Assembly: GCA_019054805.1 (NCBI GenBank)
Contig: JAHQIY010000001.1
Span: 10,492,501 to 10,556,500, forward strand
DNA from: Brachionus manjavacas
Taxonomy: Eukaryota; Rotifera; Eurotatoria; Ploima; Brachionidae
Direction: 5' to 3'
DNA length: 64,000 nt
Positions 33,224-46,492 of this stretch are shown here, piece by piece. The position numbers were made by a program, and so were the translations under genes. The notes under the pieces are model-generated. The model worked only from the letters and a program-made list of their open reading frames with translations, was not told the origin of the DNA and did not search any database. Position 1 is the stretch's first letter; every line of letters starts with the position of its first letter.

Positions 33224-36200
33224 CTTGGAAGCTTTTTTATCTCTTCTTTTGTTCAAAGCATGTTCTTAAATCTAAAAAAAATTCGTTTATAACAAGCGTT
33301 TAGAAAAGAAACGCCCTGAAAGCCTTTTTAGTTGAAATCAGTAGCATGTTTAGTATTTCGGGAGCTTACAAATTTAGCGAAGGAAAAAAAAATGATTTAA
33401 TTATTTGTTTCTTTTGTATATAAAATTACCTTTGGTAAAAAAAATTAAAATAAATAAAATAAAATTTGAAAGCCAGAGCTTCCGGTGTGATTGAAAAATC
33501 GATGATGCTGCTTTAGGAAATATTGTTAACTGTTTAAAACTGTAGAATATACTGTTTATATCCCAAAAGCAATTAAATTATAGAAAATTTGATTCGATTA
33601 GGACTAGAAATATTTCGGGATAAATTTTGATATTTATTTTTTAAATTTGGCCATTTTAAATAATTTAATTAATATGTTAAGAAAAAAAAAACTTTATTTT
33701 AATTATATCAGCTTGGGGATTGAATGATTGATTATTAATTGAGTAAATTTAATTTGACACGAAAGCGCTTTGTATTTTAAATATTAAAAAATCAATTATT
33801 CAATTCTTAAGACGAAATTATTTTTTAATAAAAGAGAATATTTTTTTCGAGACAAATAATTGAACTGGAAATTCAGCTATTTTCAATTTAGAAGTGAAAC
33901 AATAGGAAATTTTTAGCATTGAGACTCAAAGAATTTTACTTGTCTTTTCCTTATTTTGTTTTTTGTCATTTTAATTTATTCACAAGATAAAAATTAAATT
34001 ATCTTATAAAAATTCATTTTTTTTTCTTATTCTAAATTTAAAATTGACAAAGATGATTTAATTTGCATATTCAGGACGAGTTTTTGATACCATCTTTTTT
34101 CAAGCCACGAAATAACTTGCATTGCTAAATTTTGCTTCTATTGCTGCTATTTTTGGTCAAATTAAAATTCTTTCTAGATGAAATATTCATAAGCTTGACA
34201 ATCCAAATTTTTTTTAAACAATAAATCGAACTATACTTGATACTTAATTTAACAAATTATTTAAATTAAATAAATGAATCAATGAATGATTCAATTTTTT
34301 TAATTTTTTATTAAATATGATTATTAAAATCAATAGAGTCCTTGGGCTCTAACTTTTTTAATAAGCATTATTTTAATTTTCTTCTAAATGGCACTTGAAA
34401 CCCTCAAAAGCTTTTTATACATTCACCCAAGTCATAAACAACTAAGCTAATTAAAGAAATTAGATAAAAAACAAATTTTTTCAAAATTACTTCCTACAAT
34501 TTTTGGTTCTTGAGTCAAATAAATTTATAATTTAAGTGGAAGTTATTTGACAGCCAAATATTAATCGATTATAGAAAAAAATTGTCTTTCATTTGCTAGT
34601 TTCAATGCAAATATTTGCCTAACAATTATCAATTATTTATAGTTGTTTCGAGTAAATGAAGGTTTATATTTACAAGCTCTTATCATGCTTTTATGATTTT
34701 CCCAAAGAGCATGAGATTTAATGCTTGGTAATGATTCAACAATATCAGTCATTTTATAATCAAAATAAGCTTCCAAAACTCACGAATTGTTGACTTGAGA
34801 ATAAATCTTTGACTTTAAATCTTCAAAATTAAATCAATTTATATTAAGAGTGACTCGAATATAAATATTCTATGAGAAAAAAAAGGAAATTTAATATTTA
34901 TTTTCCATTAGAAGCACTAGTAACAATTATTTTTTTAAATCTTAATCCTTTTTTATGCTTCTCTGTTTTTTTTCAATTTTCTTAGGAAATTTAAATTTGC
35001 ATATAATTCGTCAAAAAATATTTTCCACTTGTATAACTAAATTTTTTAAAAGGAGTCAATAAATCAATTAATAAAAAACCATAAAAGATCATTCTTAAAC
35101 AAATGAATTTCAAAAAAAGATTTTTGTTTCGAGTTTTCAATATTATTAACTTCTAATATCCTAAATTAACCATAAAAGCTAAATTTTCTTTAAATGAGTA
35201 TTTTTAGAGCTAAGTTAAAAAGAATTTTTTTCTTCTGGAAACATTATTTTAAGATAAGGGATTACATTAATATAATTTTAGCAAAAAATAAAGGAAAACA
35301 ACAAATTTTATCCACCTCGGAAATGTCTCTTTTAGGTCATTTATATTTTTTAATTGAACTGAAATAATCTATAAAATGAATAATAACGAAATTTTTTAAA
35401 TGGATACCGAGAATAGTCCTTCTAGCAAATGGACAAAGCAAAATTTTTGATCAAATCTTACTTTGTCTTAAAGTATTTGAATTCAAAGTGATCTTAAATC
35501 AAAAGTCTCGTTTACCGTTGGTACAATAATTAATTACTTTTTATTGTTAAATATTTTCATAATTAGACTTTTTAAAAAATCGAACATTTTAGTATTTTTT
35601 CCAGCGCGAAAAATATGGGCCTTTTTTGATAGACGAGAAGACTTTATTTTAAAAATCCATCTTTAACTAAGTTGTTTAAATGATTTATTATTTTGAATTT
35701 ATTAATAACAAGACATTAAGAGCGAAGTGATTTTATTTTCAAAAATAAGTAGTTAATCTAAATAGCTGTACAAAATTAATCAGGTGAATGTTTAAATAGA
35801 GATTTTTTTGAGCTCTAAAATTTATTCAACTCAGTTATGATTTAGTCATAATTTCAATTATAAGCTAAAAAATTGTTTTTTAATAAAAAGTTTGGAATGT
35901 TTCCTCTATTAGCGCTGAAAGCTTAATGATGTGCCTTTTAGTTTACTCTTTAGTTTAAGCCTTTAAAAGCATTCTCGTTATTGACTTAATTGATGGTATA
36001 AATAAATTTTTTAAATTTGATACTTCCTTTTCAAAAAATAGAATAAAACAAAGATTCAAGTATAGAAATTTATTATCGATAATTTACTTGATATCATTAT
36101 TTATCCTATTTTTAAATTTTCTTAACAAAAAATTCTTTCAAAGTCATATTGTCTTACGATACACAATTTTTCATTTATTTTTTTACATTTTGATAGCTTA

Positions 36201-37204
36201 AAAAAAAAATGAATATCTAATTTCTAAAATAATTCTACTAAAAAAAGCAATAAATAAGAAGATAATCGTTAAACTGATTAAATAAAACTATTTTATATCA
36301 TCAATATAATGGAAAGAAATGAAGATTAAAATTGTGAATTTACGGAATGAAAAAAAATTTAAATCAATCAAATTTTGCTGGTATTTTTAAATATTAGAAC
36401 CTTTTTAAAAGTAGGCAATTATTTCAATAAATAAACTAATAAATAAATTCCAAATAAATTTCGTTTTCCTTAGCTAATAAATATTAAGCGATTTTTAATT
36501 AATTTTTTATTCTTATAGCTTTATTTAAATCGTTATATATTACTTCTATTTCTGTACAAAATATATTTTTATCTAAAAAGGCTAATTAAAAATCAGTTAT
36601 TTTGAGCATTCAAAAACCCGAGGAAATATTTTATTTGACAAAAATTTAAATTGGTGAACTATTTTCTAAATTATTAAAACTAAAAAAGATATTTAACTGA
36701 TTTAAATTAAAAAAAGAATTTCATGAATTTTAGTTTTCACTGCACTTAGGATACAAACATTATTTTCGAATTTTGAGGATCATAATGATATGCTATAGTT
36801 ATGGCAAAATTTTTACAGTTTAATTAGACGATGAAAACAAGAATTAAATATAATGATTTATTATGCCATTTTTAGTGTAATTTTAATTATTTTTGAAACC
36901 GAATCAGTATGTCAATGCTTAGTATGTATTTTTCTTTAATCTCCTGTTTGAACTTAAATTTCTTTTTTATTAAAAAAATTGATAAATGATTTTAATCTTT
37001 TTAAAAACAAAGCTTGTTCTGTTAAATTTGAATTAAACCAAAATTTTTTTTAAACTGAGCAGCCTGACCGATGTTGAAATGATGTGATTAACCCTAAATT
37101 TCCACTATCCTGAATTATTTTAACAAGAATCTAAAATATTAAATTGAAGAAAATCTGAGCAAAAAAATAAGCTAAAATTATATATTTTTTTTTAATTATA
37201 GTAC
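33224..37204. other. Intergenic desert
   Basis: About 4 kb of very AT-rich sequence. Short frames such as MQVISWLEKRWYQ near 34100 (minus) are within chance expectation. No repeat family or gene supported. Confidence 0.5.
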
Positions 37205-37995
37205 GAATCTGAAATCCATGAAACGTTTATCAAAAATGCAACAGGAATGTTATACTAGCGACCACAGAGTGTGAAAGGGATCTTGGAGTGATGGTTTCAT
37301 CAGATTTAAAATTGACCAGCCAAGTGAAAAGTGCTTGTGCGAAAGCGAGTAGGGTACTTGGAATGCAAAAGCGAACGTTTACTAGTAGAGAGGAAAGCCT
37401 GTGGGTAAGATTGTACATATCGATGGTGAGACCCCACCTAGATTACGCAGTGCAGGTTTGGAATCCAAGTATGAAAATGGATGTGAATGCGTTGGAAAAG
37501 GTGCAAGAAAGGGCAACAAAAATACCTATGTCTCCAAGAAAAATGTTGTATGAAATTAGGTTGACGAAACTAGGAATGACAAAGCTGAGTGAAAGAAATG
37601 TAAGAGGGGACTTTATTGAAATGTACAAACTAGTGAATGGAATAGAAAAGGTAGACCTGGTCAAGAATCTAGTGAATAGATCTGAAAACAAGAGCCCAAT
37701 CGGGGCGTTTAGAGGAAATAGCATCAGAGTCCAGAGAGAAAGTTTTCCAGCTCAAATTAGAAACGATTTAACAGCTGCAGTAAGCGCCAGATATGTTTTT
37801 TTCTCAAACAGAGTATTTCCGCATTGAAATAAATTGCCAGAAAATGTGGTGAAATCTAAGTCAACCACTAATTTTAAAATGGCTTTAGATAAGTTCAATG
37901 GAATCGGCTGCTACAGCTCTACACGGCCGATTGGCGGTAATGGGCTTAGAAAATCTACATGTTAGGTGTCGCAGCAAGAACTACTACTATTACTA
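37205..37995 (+). mobile_element. LINE 3' part with (ACT)n tail
   Basis: An open frame at 37288-37827 reads DLGVMVSSDLKL, FTSREESLWVRLYISMVRPH, LDYAVQVWNPSM, ALEKVQERATKIP and RGDFIEMYKLVNG, followed after a stop by KLPENVVKS. This is the C-terminal RT region of CR1/L2/jockey-type non-LTR retrotransposons. The copy is 5'-truncated (no catalytic palm) but nearly unbroken, so it is younger than the other LINE pieces here. A 3' UTR of about 100 nt ends in ACTACTACTATTACTA. Confidence 0.9.
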
Positions 37996-40900
37996 AAAGA
38001 GTTCTTCTAATTATTTGAATTGAATTTAAATGAATAATAAAATATTTTTGGATCTTCAAAAACCAAGCTATTCTTTTCAAAAAAAAAAAATAAAATCAAC
38101 AGTCGATTAATGGTAATTTTACAAAAATTGAAGTTTTAAGCTCAATTAACAAGATCTTTTTGAAAAACATGTGCAGTCTTATTTATAAAAAGTTGTTATT
38201 AAGATTTATAAAGCGAACAAGAGTTAAAAAGTTTATTGAAAAATGTTTGAAATAAACAAATAATGTAAATAAACTAGATGAAAAAAATCATAAACGTTCT
38301 GACTTGATCGTGTTTATTAAACAATGAATGCCTTCCCAAGTGCAAATAAAACACGATCTATCTAACTAAAAAATTTTAAAAAACAAATTTAAATTGATTA
38401 ACAAATTTTGAAAGGTAAACGATTGTTAAAAGAAAATAGCATCCATATACCAACTAAACATAGAGCCTGGAAAAATAATGATCAAATAGAACTATTTTAA
38501 TAGAATCTGAGAGCTGTTATCGTTTTCGGTTCTTCTTTCGACTGAATTTGAATATCAAAAACTCAATTAAGTTTAAAACTTCTCAAAAATAGAAAAGATA
38601 ATTAAGAACATTGAGAATCGAATATGCAATTTGGTTTTCGAATGAAAAACTTTTTTCTATAAATTTATCATATTTTGCTAATTATATTAATCAGTGTATT
38701 AGATTTCGATGCACTATTATTTTGCATTAATTCTATAAAATCAAGAATAAAATGCGTGATAAATAGATAATGTTTGTAATTCAAATAGACAAAATGTACC
38801 ATAAAAGTTTTGATGTAATCAATTTATCAAAATTTAGAAAAAATCACCAATTTCAATTAAACATGATACAAATTCAAAATCCTTTATTTATTAAATTTTT
38901 TATCTTAAAATTCAAAATTACCCATAAATATTCTGTTTACGCACAAAAGTATTTAAAAAGGCTATTCTATATTTTCATATTATTTTATTATTTTTTTCCT
39001 AACCCTTTAATTTATTTACTTATCAATCCTTTAATTATAGCTATGTTTGTTTACTTATAACTTACCACCGACTTCTTCAACTAAATGATGAAATTTAAAA
39101 TATTTTACAACTGTTTTAATTTTTTGTTTTTTTTTCAATCTGGACAAGCCTAAGCTCGAACAGAAATATAAAAATTAAATAATAAAATTGTCCTAAGCGT
39201 TTTTTTCTACCAGTTTTTGACCAGATCAGAATCGAAATTAGAATCTATTTAGAACCTATGGTAAAAACCTATTTTAAAAAGTTCTTTCTAAATTTTCAAT
39301 AAATTTTATTTTTTTTCAGCGTCTTCAGAGCATTTTTTTGTTAGTTCATTTTCTTTTTTAGTTTGTATATTTGAGCCTAATTTATTCCAGATTTCAAAAT
39401 CGATCTTTTTTTTTTATTTTATTAATTTTTTAAGAAATAAGTATAACTAATAAAAATTAAGAAAATTTTTTAATTTAAGTTTTTATTTACTAATATTGTT
39501 TATTTTTCAGCTGATAAATCGCCGAAAATTTCGCCTAATATGTGAAAAATTTATCTACCTATTTTTTCGATTCAATTCCATTTAATGGAATAGATAAGGC
39601 TAAAAAGGACAAAAATTTCTAAATTATTAAAAAAAATCAACCCCGCCTTGACATATCTCTAAACTCAAGCATCTCTGTCTTTCTCTTTAACAATGAATAA
39701 TAATTAAACTAATTTGAAAATTTAAGGATTTTTTTAAATCCACTCTTAAGAGCTTTAGTGGTTTAAAAAAGGCTTTCAGGTGCTAATGATAAAAATTATC
39801 TTATTTCAATTGACGAAAAAATTTTATATTTTTTTTTTACCAATTTTACTATTTTATGTAAATTTAATAATTATTTTGCTAAACCTCACTTCTAATTTCT
39901 TCGAAATAGCCTCAATTTTGGCTTGTAAAAATATTAAAAATCTACGAAGAATTTCGATAATTTACGTAAAATAGCAAATCAATGATGTGTTTTTTTTTTA
40001 CTTTTTGGTGCTTAGAAAGTTGTAGATTTTCTTTTTTAAATATATATAAAAAATTTCTGAAATTCTGCTGAAATTAATTTTAAATTTTAAATTTTTTGAT
40101 TTTTCTCCAAATGAAAATAAAATAACATTAAGAACTTTTCTATTAATAATAAATAAATCAGTAAATAGGTATATATAACAGAAAGTATATATAATTTATA
40201 TATTTTATGGTATATATAATTTATATTCTTGCCCATGAATCCCTCCTAGATAAACGTAAAACCATTTTCACATCAAATCATAAGATTATAAGACTACCTT
40301 TTTATTTGATTGCATTTTATTTAGCCAAATTATCTAAAGTCCAAAAATAATATTTTAGATAATGATAGCATCTCGAAAAGAAATTAGCTCTGTCAATTGT
40401 TGAACAAATATCATGCTATTTCTAAAGAGTACAATTTTTTGTCGTCAAGGAACAGAAATTTTCAATTAAAGACAAGAATCAATTTTGATTAGCAAAATTA
40501 ATCTATAAATAAGTTAAAATCTATTAATCAACATTTATACTAAAAATAACTTAAAAAATAGTCATTAGCTCACTTGAAATGCTTTGATTTGGAAAGATTT
40601 TTTGTTGTTTGATCTAAATTTTTGATATAAAAACTTTTCAGTAATATTGAAAATAATAAAAAATCAAAAAAAATATGGTAATTAAAAAGGCTTACGATAA
40701 ACTCTTATTTATGTTAGACTAAAAATAAATTTATACGCTCAAAGTTTTTTTTTTCAATGCATCCAAGCAATCAAGTGAATGTAATAGAATTAAAAAAAAT
40801 CAATTAAATATAAAACCAAAGCCTAAGGATAAGGATAAGGAAAATATACATATAAAAATCAAAGAACGGAACATTGATAAGGGTTTAATTTGAAAATCTC

Positions 40901-42252
40901 AAGTTAAACTAAATGACATCTAATTATGTTACATAATTTAATAGATGTTTGACCAAAAACTTGAAACCCTTTAAAAATAATACTATTATTCCATTCATTT
41001 TTTATAAGCAGAATGACTAATCTGAGGATTAATCTAAAAATTATTCTGTTGCACCTTTTTCCGAAGAGATTAACTAATTGCTTATTTCATCAAATAATAA
41101 TTACTAAAGGTGTTGATAGTTAATTTATTTTCAAATATATTTTGTTGTGTAATTTAAAATAATAATTTTTTTGTTTTTCTGAAATATTATTGTTTACTTG
41201 GCTTTTGCCTAATTTAAACCGGTCTATTTATTTGAAAATAGTTTAATTTCCATGTTAAAATAATAACATAGAACAATTGGCAACAAATTATATTTTTAGA
41301 TCTGATAAAAGCAAAATGTTAGACTTGATAATTTGCGTACAACGAATAAAAAATATAATATTGAATTAGTATTAAATTGTCCCATATTAAATATAATTTA
41401 AATTTATTAATTACATGAAATTTCAAAAAACTGAAAGGAAAACGAATAAAATGATTTTTTTCTCTGAATCTTTTCAGCATTAGAAAAAATAAAAAAAACA
41501 TTTATATTTATACGCAAAAAAAAGTAAATGTAATTTTAAACTAGTAAAATGAAAATCAGGAATATGAGAATCAAAGAAATTTGAAAAATTTAATTAAAAT
41601 AATGAAAATAATGAGATTAGTTAATAAATTTTTTTTGCAAAGCAGTAAATATTTGTTTTAGATTAAATTCTAAGATAAAAAAATTTGATTTAAAGGCGTT
41701 TTGTATGGAATTTTCTTTATTGCTCCATCATCTAAAACTCAATTAAATATATCAATAAAATTAAATAAAAATTAATTACAAAAGTGTATTAAAATTCAGT
41801 AAAAAAATCTCTATATATATTATCTATATTATAAATTAATACTTTCATATAAATCTATTTTAAATTAAAAATGAAAATGAAAAAAGACTAAAATTTAAAT
41901 TAAATTTAATAAAAAAAAATAAAAATTTTCAATTTTTAAATCTTTTTTTCCTGATTTTTTCAACATTTAAGGAATATGCTTGAGTCATCGTTTCATGAAT
42001 ATACAAATAATTGTTAATAATGTTTTTTTATAGTAAAAATAAAAATAAAAAGAAAGTTTAACAAAAAGATAACTAAATTGAATTGAGACATGAAAGTTAA
42101 ATTAATGGATGATCGATTAATGAAAGGAGATAAAGACATTTAGCAATTGCACAACGGAGTTCTCGGTTTTAATTTTACGAATTATTTAAATAATTTTTAA
42201 GTCTTTTTCCGAAATTGAACAAATTTATAATTTCTTTTTATTTTACAACAAG
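37996..42252. other. Intergenic, AT-rich
   Basis: Includes an imperfect inverted repeat built on GATCGTGTTTATT (38306-38357), a repeat of TATATATAATTTATAT near 40180-40225, and a short GGATAA tandem near 40827. Open frames at 38770-39060 and 39780-39974 are Phe/Ile/Leu/Lys-rich and look like AT-bias artefacts. Confidence 0.5.
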
Positions 42253-42425
42253 AACCTGATCTGTTGCTCGAGGGATCAATACCAAAAAATGTCTTTAAGA
42301 GAATATTTAAACATATATGTCTATCAGAAAATGTTTACGGAATATTTACTTCCATTGAAGACTGGTTAAATAATATCGAAAATGAACTGTATTACGATTT
42401 TGCTAAATATAGTTCAAAATATTAA
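42253..42425 (+). CDS. Orphan terminal exon, unknown protein
   Basis: After an AG acceptor at 42251-42252 one frame stays open for 57 codons to a TAA, reading EPDLLLEGSIPKNVFKRIF, HICLSENVYGIFTSIEDWL and ELYYDFAKYSSKY. The acidic, aromatic composition is strongly coding-like in a region of AT noise. Upstream exons were not found; a short frame MKVKLMDDRLMKGDKDI at about 42090 could be related but ends in a stop. Family not recognised. Confidence 0.4.
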
Positions 42426-43926
42426 AATCGGTATCTCATAATAATAAAATATAAAATAACTAAAAATGATCTATTTTAGATTAAATCTTTTCCGTTCACC
42501 AAAATCAAAATTAGTAAAATTGATTTGGAATGAGATGAAGATTTTTTTTTAATTGATCAAAATTTCCAATAAATTAAAATATTGTTTTATGAAAAATAAT
42601 AAATTCTAAAAATTCTTAAAAAATACTTAAATTCTTAGTTTCTTACGTGATCGCCTTTCTTATAAATCATTCACAAAATTATTATTTGATGTTAAAAGAT
42701 TCCAACTTGCAATAATATAATTTTTATTTTTTTTAATTTAATTTTGAAAAAAATCTGAAAAACTTAAAGCTTATTTTGTTAAATAAAACTTTGATCAAAA
42801 AATATTAAGCACTTAATAAATGATTTGGGAGTAGAGGGACTTACCCTCTAAATTTTCCTTGAAAAAAATAAATGATTTTTGAAGAAACTGATCGGTTTCA
42901 AATTAAATTTAGTTTTTTTCTTAACTAACATTATTGCCACGATTTTTATTTATACCAGAATTTACGTGAAATTACGTATTTATAAAAAAACAAAAACTTT
43001 ATATATTTTTGTCACTTTATAAGTAACTGATCCTTTTATGTCTAAATGACCGTCTTGATTTTTCAGTAAATTCTTTTTACCTAAAGATTATATAAAAGTT
43101 TCAATTTTTTAGGGTATTCTCTTGTTTGATTTTGCAGCCTCAAAAAGTGATACGCAGCTTGAGTGCATCCAAAAAAACACCATCTCATCCATGTTAAAAA
43201 AGGCAAGTTGAAATTCATTATGAAGTAAAAATTTCAGATCAAAATCTAAAAAAAATGTCTTTTTAATCAAATTTTTACTAATCTTTAATTCATTTAATAA
43301 TAATAATAATTTGACCCTTGCTATCCAACAAAAAAATAAAACGTTCATCTAATTTTGCAGTACCTTTTTCAGCAATTTCCCCGATTTGGCACAGAGCTAT
43401 ATTTTGAGTCATGTCCAATTTGTGATCATATGTTCACTTTATCTATGATCAGTCAAATCATGCTGGGTTTGAACACAGATTTATTTTTGATCACATTTTT
43501 GATGATCACATAATTTGTGATTAAATCTGATCACAAAAATTAAAAAATGATCACTTAAAAATAATTTTATTTTATCAAATTAATTTAGCAAAAATTTTTA
43601 GCTTTTTATTAAGAATTATTTATTCTATAGTATTAAAAAATTTTTTTTTTTTCAAGTCGAAAATGAAATTCGGGTCTTGTAAGCCTTAATATCATTTGAT
43701 ATTGAAAATGAATATTAATTAACTTCAGTATCAATTATTTAATTAACCTGTACTGATCTTGAAAATCAAAATCAAGCAAAAATTTTCAATATCAATTATA
43801 AAGTTTACCTTTTTTCGTATTATAGATTTTCAACAAAAATAAAAAGTTTTGCAATGTAAATTTTTTAATTAAGGTCTTAAAAATCTAAAAAAAATTTTTT
43901 GAAATTTTTTTATTTATTTTCGAGAA
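42426..43926. other. Intergenic with TGATCA-rich cluster
   Basis: Between about 43420 and 43560 the motif TGATCACA and variants recurs many times. Similar motifs occur near 4390 and 52110. The rest is AT-rich with no gene I can support. Confidence 0.5.
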
Positions 43927-44880
43927 ATGAATTTTGATATGGATTTTAAAGAGGTAGTTCATAATACCAACATTGATATAACAATTAATTTTTTGAAAGA
44001 AAAAAATCTAAACATTACAAACCCACCTCTTTGTCGAAAATGAAACAAATTAATGAAAAAGGACACAAAGAACACTCTTAGTGACAAATAATTGTGGCGA
44101 TGTTCATCATGTAGTTGTTCTAAAAAAATCATTTTTTTCTAATTTTGATATTGCAATTAACAAAATATTGCAAATTATCTACTTTTGGTGCTTACAATTA
44201 TGCCAAGTAGACATAGAAGAAATTGTGAAAGTTTCAAGAGGAACAATTAACCGTCTATTTCAAAAAATTTATGTATTCAAGATTTTTTGAAAAATGAATT
44301 GCTTTTAGGAGGAAATGGTGAAGTAGTTGAAATAGACGAATCACTATTCGTACGTGTTAGTAGCATGGAGTAGGAAAAGATCTTCATCTTAAACAACTTG
44401 GGTTTTTGGAATTTATGAGCGTCGAATTAAAAAACGTTTATTCTTTTTGGTCAACAAAAGAGACGCAGTAAATCTTTTGAATTTAATTTTTTGCCAAATA
44501 CCATTATAAATAGTGTTTGCTGGCGTTTTTATGATCGAATAAAGCTACTTAATAAAAATTTTAAGCACCCTACTGTTAACCACCATCTTTATTTCAAAGA
44601 CCAAACAACAGGCATACAAATGGGATTGAGTCTGTCTGGAACTCTGTAAAAGCTCATTTCAAAAAGATGAAGGGGGTAAATAGGCAATTTTTAAAGTCGT
44701 ATTTATATGAGTTCAGTTGGCGTCACAACCAAGATCTGAGTAGATATGTTGCTTTTAATACAGTTATATAACTTGTTTGTGTAAATAACATAGTGGAGTG
44801 TATAGATGAAATTGATATTGTTGATCCGAATTTGAATTTAGAAATAGAAAAAAGTTTTGGATGCATTTGAGGTATCTGGT
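43927..44880 (+). mobile_element. Decayed Merlin (IS1016/ISXO2-like) DNA transposon
   Basis: Pieces of one transposase lie in order in three frames: LWRCSSCSCSKK, KILQIIYFWCLQLCQVDIEE, GGNGEVVEIDESLF, TWVFGIYERRIKKRLFFLV, FKHPTVNHHLYFKDQTTG, TNGIESVWNSVKAHFKKMKG and LKSYLYEFSWRHNQD. The order and wording match the Merlin superfamily, related to bacterial IS1016/IS1595. The first catalytic Asp (VEIDES) and the Glu (NGIES) remain, but the middle Asp of the usual HSDCWR is Val (NSVCWR). At least four frame changes and two stops show that it is dead. Terminal inverted repeats were not located. Confidence 0.85.
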
Positions 44881-46159
44881 AATTTCGATTATGAACTTTT
44901 TTTTATTAGAAGAATATTAATAATTAATTTTTTTTTAATTGATCTTTAATCGACTCTTCTAAAAACTTTATTCGAAAAACTAAAAGACAAATTTCAAAAT
45001 AATAATGAGTATGTTACAAATTCAATAATGTTTAAATAAAACAAATTAAGGCTCTCAAAAAGGTTGGAAATTAAATTTTAAATAAATTAAAATAAATTAT
45101 AGCGAAAGTTTCATAATATTTATTAATATTTACATTTTGGTTAAGTTTAAATTTTTTTTGGCAATCAGTGGATCAAAGGTTCGAAGCTCTCAGAGGCCAA
45201 TTCATTTTAAAAATCTCTCTGAGATATGGGACGCATCTGTTAAACCCTTTAATCTTTAAAAAAAATGGGATAATTGTGGTATAAATATCCGGTCATGTCC
45301 AATTTTTGATTAATCCTCAAGTAAATTTTTTTGTTCTTGGTCTCAAGAGCTTTTAAGTGAATTGTATCTATTAATTCCCCTTAATTTTTTTTAGTAATCT
45401 TACGTAAAATTACGTCGCCGCTGCACTACTCTATATTAGTCTGATCTTTTAGGCTGTAAAACTGTAAATAGTTAGCTGAATCCATAGAACTTTTAAGTAA
45501 GAAACAGTCTAAATACAAGATTAGTTAAGAACACATAAGATTTTGGAAAAATTTTGAAAAGATTTTTATTTTATTTACTAAAATACTTTGATAAAATAAA
45601 AAGGTGTAGCTTTTATGAGTGGGGAAAAAAATTTGTTTAATTGAGTATTATATTCTTTAACAACTTATATTTTTTTGAACAACCATTTGTCTGATTGCGT
45701 CTTGAAAGTGTTCCTCGCGTCTATCATACTAGCTGATATATCTGATGTAAAAAATCATGATTCGAACCCTGAATATTGTAAAAATTTCGCGCCCTTTTTT
45801 GTGAATGCAATAAAATTTACCAGCCCTTTTTAGTGATGCTTTTTAATTTTAATATCGAGTTTTCATTGAAAAATATGTAGATACCTTGGATCCACTCAGT
45901 TGTTTTCATTTTTGAAATTTTTGTTTTTTTTTTGAATGTTTGTTTTAATTTTTAAAAGTATTTGTTTAGAAAACTTAAGGTAATTTACCTGCATATTGAA
46001 TTCAAAAATTTTATCATGGTTTACAAAATTCACTGGAAATCACCAGAGTTTATCCAAATTTTTAAGAATCAATAATTATAAAATTTAGTATACAATTTTT
46101 GTGCTATCGAATACACATTTAAGATGAGTTATTTTCTGTTCTAAATTAAAAATCGAAAA
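44881..46159. other. Intergenic with SINE copy
   Basis: Holds a partial SINE at 45162-45275, a TTACGTAAAATTACGT motif near 45405 (like motifs near 42962 and 57300), and a GC-richer patch at 45685-45795 with a B-box-like sequence (minus: GGGTTCGAATC). Otherwise AT-rich and leads into the FKBP12 promoter side. Confidence 0.5.
45162..45275 (+). mobile_element. tRNA-derived SINE, 5'-damaged copy
   Basis: The stretch CAGTGGATCAAAGGTTCGAA continuing CTCTCAGAGG and then GATATGGGACGCATCTG aligns with 59592-59680, that is the 3' half of a tRNA-like head and the body after it. The B box (GGTTCGAAGC) survives; the A box half is not recognisable. Confidence 0.55.
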
Positions 46160-46492
46160 ATGGGTGTTACAAAATTGTTAAAGAAAAAAGGCGATGGAAA
46201 AACATATCCTAAGCCAGGCCAAAATGTAACCGTTCACTACACAGGTTATCTTGGAGTTGTAGGGGGCGCTAAATTTGACTCAAGTCGCGATAGAAAAGAG
46301 CCTTTTCAATTTAATATTGGCCAAGGTCAGGTAATTCGCGGTTGGGATGAAGGAGTTGCACAAATGAGTGTCGGAGAAAGATCTTACTTAATCTGCACTC
46401 ATGATGTTGCTTATGGAGCTGAAGGATCTCCAGGAGGAATACCGCCTTATTCAACATTGATTTTTGATGTTGAGTTATTAAAGATTAATTAA
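46160..46492 (+). CDS. FKBP1A: FKBP12-type peptidyl-prolyl isomerase
   Basis: 110 aa in one exon, almost the length of human FKBP12 (108). It catalyses cis-trans isomerisation of prolyl bonds, binds FK506/rapamycin-type ligands and modulates calcium-release channels and TGF-beta type I receptors in animals. Pocket motifs are all present: VHYTGYL (Tyr26), KFDSSRDR (Phe36, Asp37, Arg42), PFQF (Phe46), [15 protein letters not shown] (Val55, Ile56, Trp59), VAYGAEG (Tyr82) and LIFDVELLK (Phe99). A two-residue insertion sits in the first loop (GVVGGAKF versus EDGKKF). No signal peptide, so cytosolic. The lack of introns within the coding region could reflect intron loss or a retrocopy, but the frame is intact. 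Confidence 0.95.
   Translation: MGVTKLLKKKGDGKTYPKPGQNVTVHYTGYLGVVGGAKFDSSRDRKEPFQFNIGQGQVIRGWDEGVAQMSVGERSYLICTHDVAYGAEGSPGGIPPYSTLIFDVELLKIN

Noticed and set aside
34070..34200. Minus-strand frame MQVISWLEKRWYQ
   Set aside because: Only about 31 codons, no partner exon; similar frames are expected by chance in 64 kb.
38770..39974. Two plus-strand frames of 96 and 64 codons with hydrophobic runs
   Set aside because: The runs are Phe/Ile/Leu from poly-T stretches; no signal-peptide logic or conserved residues.
45685..45795. tRNA or SINE on the minus strand from a GGGTTCGAATC B-box-like motif
   Set aside because: No A box or acceptor pairing at the right distance; a lone B-box match is weak evidence.
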